In this document: in pieces, positions 5,767 to 11,018 of the stretch | Position numbering within the stretch: position 1 is the stretch's first letter | How the letters are laid out: every line of letters begins with the position of its first letter | From: Acetobacterium sp. | GTDB taxonomy: Bacteria; Bacillota; Clostridia; Eubacteriales; Eubacteriaceae | Length of the DNA: 13,816 bases | Reading direction: 5' to 3' | NCBI GenBank assembly: GCA_022013395.1 | Contig: JAKLQL010000575.1 | Span: 1 to 13,816, forward strand | Notes under the pieces: model-generated | What the model was told of the DNA's origin: nothing | Databases searched by the model: none | What the model saw: only the letters and a program-made list of their open reading frames with translations | Position numbers and translations under genes: made by a program

Positions 5767-6606
5767 ATGAACAATTTAGAGCAGCGCATCAATGCGGCCA
5801 GAGAAGCCATAAAAAAAAGTGAAGTTATTCTAATTGGTGGTGGCGCCGGACTTTCGGCAGCCGCTGGTTTGGATTATGGCGGGAAACGGTTTACCGATAA
5901 CTTTGCCGATTTTATCGAGAAATACGGGATCACGGACATGTACTCCGGATCATTCTATCCCTTTGAAACCGAAGCGGAATCCTGGGCGCATTGGGCCAGA
6001 CACATTGACGTTAATCGCTACGCCATGCCGGCTACATCACTGTATCATGAGATCTTTGAATTGGTCAGGCAGAAAGAATACTTTGTCTTATCTACCAATG
6101 TCGAAAGCCAATTTGTCAAAGCCGGTTTTCCGGCTGAGAAGGTCTTTGAAGTCCAGGGTGATTATGCCTTTATTCAGTGTGCCAAAGCCTGTCACGATAC
6201 CTTGTATGATAATGCCGAAATGATTAAAAAGATGCTGGCAGCGACGGTTGATTGCAAAATTCCCGTTGCGATGGTGCCCAAATGTCCGGTCTGTGGTGGT
6301 AGCATGGATGTGAATCTCCGTCATAATCAGTATTTTGTTCAGGATTCGGCCTGGTATGCCGCCGATAAACGATACAAAGAATTTTTAGAAGTCAGCCAGG
6401 GGAAAAAGATAACGCTGCTGGAATTCGGAGTGGGGTTTAACACCCCTGGCATCATCCGCTATCCCTTTGAAAATATGACCTATGAAAATCACCAGGCAAC
6501 CTTAATCCGCTTTAACCGTGACTACCCCTTGGGGCCAACCGAAAACGACGGGCGAACCATTTCGTTTGACGAAGCAATCGGTACAGTGGTAAAGGCGCTA
6601 CTTTAA
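5767..6606 (+). CDS. SIR2-family sirtuin of class M (SirTM) type, likely protein ADP-ribosyltransferase
   Basis: The product has 279 residues. Visible sirtuin features are the NAD-binding GGGAGLSAAAG (24-34), STN (109-111) and a zinc ribbon with C138, C142, C173 and C176. The position of the catalytic histidine of deacetylase sirtuins is glutamine (EVQGDY, Q130). With N111 and R185 this reproduces the spacing of the catalytic Asn, Gln and Arg that I recall for Streptococcus pyogenes SirTM (offset 7). SirTM enzymes ADP-ribosylate a lipoyl-bearing GcvH-like protein and do not deacylate. The ATG at 5767 is preceded by AGAGGA (5755-5760); the frame is open upstream to 5644 but that part is not sirtuin-like. 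A macrodomain hydrolase gene, the usual partner, lies 2.6 kb downstream. The stop shares four bases with the convergent EFR1 gene. The SirTM class is inferred from residues seen, without an alignment. Confidence 0.87.
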   Translation: MNNLEQRINAAREAIKKSEVILIGGGAGLSAAAGLDYGGKRFTDNFADFIEKYGITDMYSGSFYPFETEAESWAHWARHIDVNRYAMPATSLYHEIFELVRQKEYFVLSTNVESQFVKAGFPAEKVFEVQGDYAFIQCAKACHDTLYDNAEMIKKMLAATVDCKIPVAMVPKCPVCGGSMDVNLRHNQYFVQDSAWYAADKRYKEFLEVSQGKKITLLEFGVGFNTPGIIRYPFENMTYENHQATLIRFNRDYPLGPTENDGRTISFDEAIGTVVKALL

Positions 6607-7367
6607 ATCCTACTTACATTAGGATGGCGATATTGACCATGTTTTTTGGTGTTCTGGCCATACTGAATTGAAAACACGGGACAGCGGTGGAGACAACCCA
6701 GGCACATTACACATTGCTCTTTGATCCAGACCGGTTTCCCATTTTCCATCGTAATGGCGTCGACCGGACAGTGCTTAGCACAAAGACCGCAGCTCACACA
6801 GGTATCTTCCACATTAAAATGGTTGGTCGTTCGTTGTTTGTCATAGGATTTGTAATACCGCCGCGCCAGAAAGCCCGGGGTTTTACGCTTCATCATGTCG
6901 CCGTTTGCTTTGCGCTTGATCTGATCAATTACTGTATCAATTAGTAAATCGGCTTTATTGTTGATTTTTTGCATTTTGGCCTCATCGGTTAAATCAAAGA
7001 TCGGGGTCCAGGTGTCTGGCATCTTGATGCTATAACGGGCATCCAGGGGAAAGCCTTTTTTAGCCATGATATCATTGACTACGGCTCCAGTATTTCCGCA
7101 GGTGGTGCCATAAGTGGACACAAAATAGGTATAAGGCTTTTTCTTTGTGATCAGTTCAAGACTGGCCAGAAAATCTCGAACCAGAATTGGCAATCCAATA
7201 AAATAGGTCGGTGCAACAATGCCAACGGCTTCGTCCGGTTTGATTTGAAACTGGGACAAGTCGTTTTTCAAACCATCGGTCATCGAAAAGATTTCATCAT
7301 TCGTCGCTGCTGCGATCCGGGTGGCGACGTGTTGACTATTTCCTGTTGCTGAAAAATAAAATATCAT
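6603..7367 (-). CDS. EFR1-type flavodoxin-ferredoxin fusion protein
   Basis: This 254-residue soluble electron carrier joins an N-terminal flavodoxin-like domain (FMN phosphate loop FSATGNS, 5-11; APTYFIGLP, 52-60; TYGTTCGNTG, 85-94) to a C-terminal pair of [4Fe-4S] ferredoxin motifs. The first is C190-C193-C196-C200 and the second is C219-C222-C225-C229. The architecture is that of the EFR1 family common in strict anaerobes; it probably shuttles electrons between flavin and low-potential iron-sulfur partners, but the partners are not known. AAGGAG lies five bases before the ATG. The start is only 45 bases after the hxlR-like gene on the same strand, so the two form an operon. The stop codon overlaps the sirtuin stop tail to tail. 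Family assignment is strong. Confidence 0.92.
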   Translation of the reverse strand: MIFYFSATGNSQHVATRIAAATNDEIFSMTDGLKNDLSQFQIKPDEAVGIVAPTYFIGLPILVRDFLASLELITKKKPYTYFVSTYGTTCGNTGAVVNDIMAKKGFPLDARYSIKMPDTWTPIFDLTDEAKMQKINNKADLLIDTVIDQIKRKANGDMMKRKTPGFLARRYYKSYDKQRTTNHFNVEDTCVSCGLCAKHCPVDAITMENGKPVWIKEQCVMCLGCLHRCPVFSIQYGQNTKKHGQYRHPNVSRI

Positions 7368-7412
7368 TGGTACTCCTTCTTCTTCTTTACATCGTCTAGT
7401 ATTGTGTTTTGA

Positions 7413-7766
7413 TTACTGATTGACAGCCTTAGCCAGGTCGTCGGTGGCGACGTCAGCCATATAATCTTTGCCCCATTCACACATCGAATCCAGAATCGGA
7501 TAAAGGCTCCGACCGAAACTGGTCAGGGCATATTCGGTTTTAGGTGGCACCACCGGATAGACGGTCCGGGTAACCAGTCCATCCCGCTCCAACTCCCGCA
7601 ACTGCTGAGTGAGCATTTTAGGGGTGGCGTGCTGGACAATTTTTTGCAGTTCATTAAAGCGCAGGGTCTTGTCAACCAGGTGCCAGAGAATTTTGGTTTT
7701 ATATTTTCCGCCAATTAGGCTGATGGTGGCATCAATTGGGCAGCAGAAATGTTTTTTTTCGGTCAT
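7413..7766 (-). CDS. HxlR-family transcriptional regulator with N-terminal Cys-Cys
   Basis: This 117-residue winged-helix protein has the typical HxlR length and the signature CPIDATISLIGGKYKTKILW (9-28), the recognition region RFNELQKIVQHATPKMLTQQ (36-55), and a wing ending PPKTEYALT. Cysteines C8 and C9 sit just before the first helix, where HxlR sensors such as YodB and HypR have their redox-active cysteine; C96 is in the C-terminal dimerisation helix. It probably senses electrophiles or oxidants. AAGGAG six bases upstream fixes the ATG. It is co-transcribed with the EFR1 gene and divergent from the flavin reductase-nitroreductase pair, with ACTTACTA/TAGTAAGT between them as likely operator. 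The targets are inferred from position. Confidence 0.92.
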   Translation of the reverse strand: MTEKKHFCCPIDATISLIGGKYKTKILWHLVDKTLRFNELQKIVQHATPKMLTQQLRELERDGLVTRTVYPVVPPKTEYALTSFGRSLYPILDSMCEWGKDYMADVATDDLAKAVNQ

Positions 7767-7794
7767 TTAGAACTCCTTCTATATTTTAATGGAT

Positions 7795-7839
7795 ACTTAC
7801 TATCTTTTGGGGTAGTAAGTGACTAATAAGTGCATACTT
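7795..7839. promoter_or_regulatory. candidate HxlR operators between the divergent redox genes
   Basis: ACTTACTA (7795-7802) is perfectly repeated inverted as TAGTAAGT (7813-7820) across ten bases, the kind of ACTTAC...GTAAGT element known near HxlR-controlled genes. A second, weaker dyad AAGT-GCAT-ACTT (7828-7839) overlaps the -35 of the flavin reductase promoter. Confidence 0.6.
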
Positions 7840-7865
7840 GTTTTATTGAAAATCACTGATAAAAT
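7838..7865 (+). promoter_or_regulatory. promoter of the flavin reductase-nitroreductase unit
   Basis: TTGTTT (7838-7843), a 16-base spacer and TAAAAT (7860-7865) form an acceptable sigma-A promoter about 60 bases ahead of the ATG at 7927. A small dyad overlaps its -35. Confidence 0.5.
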
Positions 7866-7926
7866 AATAGCATGGAATGAAAAGAGAAGCAAGGAGATTG
7901 CCAAAGCACCATAAAGGAGAATTTGA

Positions 7927-8436
7927 ATGAGTAGTTTTAAAACAATTAAGGCAAATAACTTTGATGTCAGCCCGTTTCGTTTAATTGGAAAAGAATGGAT
8001 GCTGATTACCGCCGAAAAAGATGGAAAAATCAATAGTATGACAGCATCATGGGGTGGTATGGGCGTTTTGTGGAACAAAAACGTGGCTTATATCGTGATC
8101 CGTAAAAGTCGGTTCACTAAGGAATTTGTGGATGGATCCGATCATTTTTCACTGACATTCTTTGACCATAAGGAACACCAGAAAATACTCAACTATATGG
8201 GGACCGTATCCGGCCGGGATGAGGATAAAATTAAAGCATCGGGACTGACGGTTGCACATCAGGAGGGGATCCCCTATTTTGAGGAAGCCGAAACCGTGAT
8301 GCTGTGCCGAAAACTCTGTCGACAGCCGATTGATCCGGAAAACTTTATTGATGGGTCCATCGATGAGTTATGGTATGCCGAAAAAGATTACCATGACCTT
8401 TATATCGGCGAAATTGTTGAGATTCTAAAAAAGTAG
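7927..8436 (+). CDS. flavin reductase family FMN-binding protein
   Basis: This 169-residue soluble split-barrel protein belongs to the flavin reductase-like family (PF01613 type). The segment NSMTASWGGMG (36-46) and the following VAYIVIRKSRFTKEF place the FMN phosphate and isoalloxazine sites. YMGTVSGRDEDKI (90-102) is a second conserved patch common in anaerobe homologues. Such proteins bind FMN and reduce flavins or act as flavoprotein oxidoreductases; the substrate is unknown. AAAGGAGA seven bases upstream of the ATG is a strong ribosome binding site. It is the first gene of a two-gene unit with the nitroreductase 37 bases on, and divergent from the HxlR regulator, which probably controls it. 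Confidence 0.9.
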   Translation: MSSFKTIKANNFDVSPFRLIGKEWMLITAEKDGKINSMTASWGGMGVLWNKNVAYIVIRKSRFTKEFVDGSDHFSLTFFDHKEHQKILNYMGTVSGRDEDKIKASGLTVAHQEGIPYFEEAETVMLCRKLCRQPIDPENFIDGSIDELWYAEKDYHDLYIGEIVEILKK

Positions 8437-8473
8437 TGATGTGTAAAAAATAAAAAATATATGGAGGAAAAAA

Positions 8474-8965
8474 ATGAGCGTAATATTTAATCGAACCAGT
8501 GTGAGAAAGTATGAAAACAAAGAAGTGGAAGCGGAAAAAATCGAGTTGTTATTAAAAGCTGCTATGGCTGCACCATCAGCCGCCAATCAGCAGCCCTGGG
8601 AGTTCTTTGTAGTTAAAAACAAAGAAACCCTGGCCGCCCTAGCTGACTGTAGCCCTTATGGCGGATGCATTAAGGATGCTGCCATGGCGATTGTGCCAGT
8701 TTATCGCAAGGAAATGATTTTGCCGGATTTTGCCGACATCGATATGGCTGCCGCTACCCAGAATATTCTGCTGGAAGTCACCGAACTCGGACTGGGAGCA
8801 GTCTGGATTGGCATTGCGCCGTTGGCAGACCGGATGGAAAATGTCCGCAAAGCTCTAAATGTTCCTGATCATCTCCAACCCTATGCCATCATTCCGATTG
8901 GCTACCCGGTAGCGGATGCAAAACAGCAAGACCGTTTTGATGCAACCCGTGTTCACTTTGAATAA
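8474..8965 (+). CDS. nitroreductase family FMN-dependent oxidoreductase
   Basis: The product has 163 residues, at the short end for nitroreductases (PF00881). Family features are the N-terminal RTSVRKY (7-13) that binds FMN phosphate, the PSAANQQPW loop (34-42), and GLGAVWIGIAP (106-116) near the C-terminus. These dimeric enzymes use NAD(P)H and FMN to reduce nitroaromatics, quinones or other electrophiles. Many anaerobe members of this short clade have no proven substrate. ATGGAGGA six bases before the ATG fixes the start. It follows the flavin reductase gene closely on the same strand and ends at a clear terminator, so the two form an operon that would fit detoxification under HxlR control. 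Confidence 0.93.
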   Translation: MSVIFNRTSVRKYENKEVEAEKIELLLKAAMAAPSAANQQPWEFFVVKNKETLAALADCSPYGGCIKDAAMAIVPVYRKEMILPDFADIDMAAATQNILLEVTELGLGAVWIGIAPLADRMENVRKALNVPDHLQPYAIIPIGYPVADAKQQDRFDATRVHFE

Positions 8966-8999
8966 ACTGTAAAAATTTAGATGAACTGATAATATGCAG

Positions 9000-9045
9000 A
9001 ACCTGTTTTCAACTGGAGTCAATGGTTGGAAACGGGTTTTTGTTT
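9000..9045 (+). terminator. intrinsic terminator of the nitroreductase unit
   Basis: AACCTGTTTTCAAC (9000-9013) pairs over 14 bases, with two G-T pairs, with GTTGGAAACGGGTT (9025-9038) around an 11-base loop, followed by TTTTTGTTT. Confidence 0.87.
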
Positions 9046-9083
9046 ATTGAAAATATTGGACAATGAATCGACGTGGTTGACGT

Positions 9084-9112
9084 TTGAATTCCAAGTGGTT
9101 ACCATCTATAAT
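9084..9112 (+). promoter_or_regulatory. sigma-A promoter of the macrodomain gene
   Basis: TTGAAT (9084-9089), a 17-base spacer and a consensus TATAAT (9107-9112) lie just after the preceding terminator. Transcription would begin near 9119, so the macrodomain gene is its own unit. An in-frame TTG at 9121 would then be nearly leaderless, which favours the ATG at 9178. Confidence 0.78.
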
Positions 9113-9177
9113 AAGTAATATTGGGGTATAGTAGATTTAAATCTCACATTAAGAAATTACCGAAAAGGAATAAAAAG

Positions 9178-10023
9178 ATGAAAGAACGAGAAACACTGGA
9201 CTATTTAATTAATACATTATCAAGTGAAAATGAGCAGTACCGGAATCTGACCATTCCTGCCGATCGAGATGAGAAACGACGGCTATTGCGGGGATTAATG
9301 AATGTCCGAGAACCGGGGCCCATCGATTCGGAGTTTTTAGTGATGCAGGACCGACTGCTCCAAAAAGAAGTCTGGGAAAAGGGGATCGTAACGGTTTCAC
9401 AAATAGCAACGGTGAATGAAGGCTTAATAAAAAGCGGCGCGGTAAAAATTCCATTTGGTGATAAACTGTCCCTCTGGCAGGGCGATATCACCCGGCTGGC
9501 GATGGATGCCATTGTCAATGCCGCCAACAGTCAGATGCTGGGCTGTTTTGTCCCCGGCCACAATTGCATCGATAACGTGATCCACAGCGCGGCCGGCATT
9601 CAATTACGGGAAGCCTGTTATGCTTTAATGACAGCTCAGAACTTGCCGGAACCAACCGGAACAGCAAAAATAACCAGCGCTTATAATCTGCCAAGCAAGT
9701 ATGTGATTCACACGGTTGGGCCGATCATTCAGGATGGCTTAACACCGGATCTGGAACAGGATCTGGCCAACTGCTACCGCTCCTGTCTTGAAATTGCGGT
9801 CGAAAATCAGGTCCGCACCCTGGCATTTTGCTGCATATCGACCGGGGTGTTTCACTTTCCCAATCAACGGGCTGCTGAAATTGCAATGGGAGCGGTGATG
9901 AATTTTCTCAAGACACATGAGGATCAATTTGATCGCATTATTTTTAATGTCTTTTTAGAAGTGGATTTTAAAATCTATGCGCATTTATTTAATGGTTTCT
10001 CACAAAAATCATGTTTGGATTAA
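9178..10023 (+). CDS. zinc-type macrodomain protein, probable protein-ADP-ribose hydrolase
   Basis: This 281-residue protein has an N-terminal helical region of about 90 residues (RETLDYLINTL, EKRRLLRGLMNVREPGPI) and a macrodomain from about 95 to 270. Macrodomain motifs are QGDIT (101-105), AIVNAAN (111-117) and STGVFHFPN (221-229). Between them, GCFVPGHNCIDNVIH carries C123, H128 and C130, the zinc ligands of the Zn-macrodomain group that hydrolyses ADP-ribosyl-protein and is normally encoded beside SirTM sirtuins. The N-terminal extension is also typical of that group. AAAGGA eight bases before the ATG at 9178 supports this start. The gene has its own promoter and is monocistronic here. 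Its natural partner is presumably the sirtuin at 5767-6606. Family confidence is high; the substrate is inferred. Confidence 0.92.
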   Translation: MKERETLDYLINTLSSENEQYRNLTIPADRDEKRRLLRGLMNVREPGPIDSEFLVMQDRLLQKEVWEKGIVTVSQIATVNEGLIKSGAVKIPFGDKLSLWQGDITRLAMDAIVNAANSQMLGCFVPGHNCIDNVIHSAAGIQLREACYALMTAQNLPEPTGTAKITSAYNLPSKYVIHTVGPIIQDGLTPDLEQDLANCYRSCLEIAVENQVRTLAFCCISTGVFHFPNQRAAEIAMGAVMNFLKTHEDQFDRIIFNVFLEVDFKIYAHLFNGFSQKSCLD

Positions 10024-10068
10024 ACAGGCGATATACAAAAAGCGGGATGATAAACAAAAGCTTTACCG

Positions 10069-10896
10069 TTAGAATTTTCGCATAATTTGCAGATCCATAT
10101 AATAATCGTATTTGGTAGCGGCAGAAACATTGACCATTTTAGAAATAAGATAAACCGTATCATCCAGTTTAAGGTCATGGGTATAACTATAACGGATCAG
10201 GTTTCTCAGGGTAGCCAGGCAGTTTTCTTCCGAATACAGAAAGCGCTGGGTCAGATAGCGCCCTTCCGGGATAAGTTTCGACTTTAATCCCGGTATTTTT
10301 TTGTCAGAAAAAATCCCAAAGCCTTTAACATTCAGAGCCTGATTGGTTTCATAATCGGCAATGGAATAAATCGTGCACATCACATTGCTTTCCCGGTTGT
10401 CAATGTGGCCGGTGTCAATGGAGATCCGGCTGACATGCTTATCCAGGTCATAAATGGAAACATCCAGCTCGTTGTAATAGAGATTTCGGGTCAGCAGGTA
10501 CGCTTCATGGATTTCTATTTCTTCTTCATTATTATCCCGATATTTAATATCGGTAATCAATCCTTCAGTAACCCGCTTGGAATATTCCAGTTCGGTGATT
10601 TTCTGATCCAGAGAATTTTTATGGGCTTCCAGCAGTTTCAAAAGCTGCTGGTGGTCTTTTTTTTCACCCATCAGTTCTCTAATATCTTCCAGTGGAACAA
10701 AAAGCACCTTATTCAGATAGCGGATGACATCGATGGTGAAGAACTGATCGTAGCTGTAATAGCGGTACTTGGTCTCTTCATCCACATGCTCCGGTTTCAT
10801 CAGATTCAGCTGGTCGTAATTACGCAGCGCCTTGGAGGGAATACTGAGAATTCGAGACACTTCACCGATGGAATATAATTTTTTCATTTTTTTCAC
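10069..10896 (-). CDS. MerR-family regulator with BmrR/GyrI-like effector domain
   Basis: The product has 275 residues, close to BmrR-type regulators. The MerR winged helix is N-terminal (YSIGEVSRILSIPSKALRNY at 8-27, then GLMKPE-like NLMKPEHVD and the YRYYSYDQF wing). A coiled-coil dimerisation helix follows at about 78-115 and a C-terminal domain from about 125 that resembles the GyrI-like ligand-binding fold (IEIHEAYLLTRNLYY, IPEGRYLTQRFLYSE). Such proteins untwist a long-spacer promoter when a hydrophobic or cationic ligand binds. The start is a GTG at 10894-10896: GAGG lies five bases upstream, while the internal ATG at 10887 is too far from it. It is divergent from the iron-sulfur flavoenzyme operon and overlaps that promoter's -35 with its leader. 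The ligand is unknown. Confidence 0.92.
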   Translation of the reverse strand: MKKMKKLYSIGEVSRILSIPSKALRNYDQLNLMKPEHVDEETKYRYYSYDQFFTIDVIRYLNKVLFVPLEDIRELMGEKKDHQQLLKLLEAHKNSLDQKITELEYSKRVTEGLITDIKYRDNNEEEIEIHEAYLLTRNLYYNELDVSIYDLDKHVSRISIDTGHIDNRESNVMCTIYSIADYETNQALNVKGFGIFSDKKIPGLKSKLIPEGRYLTQRFLYSEENCLATLRNLIRYSYTHDLKLDDTVYLISKMVNVSAATKYDYYMDLQIMRKF

Positions 10897-10905
10897 GCTT
10901 TCCTC

Positions 10906-10936
10906 TTGACTTTGCCCCTAGGGCAAACCTTATAGT
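10906..10936 (+). promoter_or_regulatory. MerR-type promoter with 19-bp spacer and central dyad
   Basis: TTGACT (10906-10911) and TATAGT (10931-10936) are near-consensus hexamers separated by 19 bases, two more than optimal. TTTGCCC-CTA-GGGCAAA (10911-10927) is centred in the spacer. This is the hallmark of a promoter activated by MerR-family untwisting. It reads toward the oxidoreductase operon. Confidence 0.9.
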
Positions 10937-10939
10937 CAC

Positions 10940-10969
10940 ATTATAAATTGATTGATATTTAACAGTCAA
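10940..10969 (-). promoter_or_regulatory. sigma-A promoter of the merR-type gene
   Basis: On the minus strand, TTGACT (10964-10969), an 18-base spacer and a consensus TATAAT (10940-10945) read toward the regulator. The expected start of transcription, near 10933, falls in the -10 of the opposing promoter, and the MerR dyad lies just downstream, so autorepression and competition between the two promoters are expected. Confidence 0.8.
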
Positions 10970-11018
10970 GGTGTTGAACTGTTATTTATCTTATGAAAAA
11001 TGTATGGGAGTGTGTGAA

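Noticed and set aside
9121..9177. TTG at 9121 as the start of the macrodomain gene
   Set aside because: It falls about at the predicted transcription start and has no ribosome binding site; the ATG at 9178 has AAAGGA eight bases upstream.
10971..11018. GTG at 10971 or ATG at 11004 as the start of the NuoG/GltD fusion
   Set aside because: Neither has a ribosome binding site. The TTG at 11019 has GGGAG eight bases upstream and begins at the conserved first strand of the [2Fe-2S] domain.
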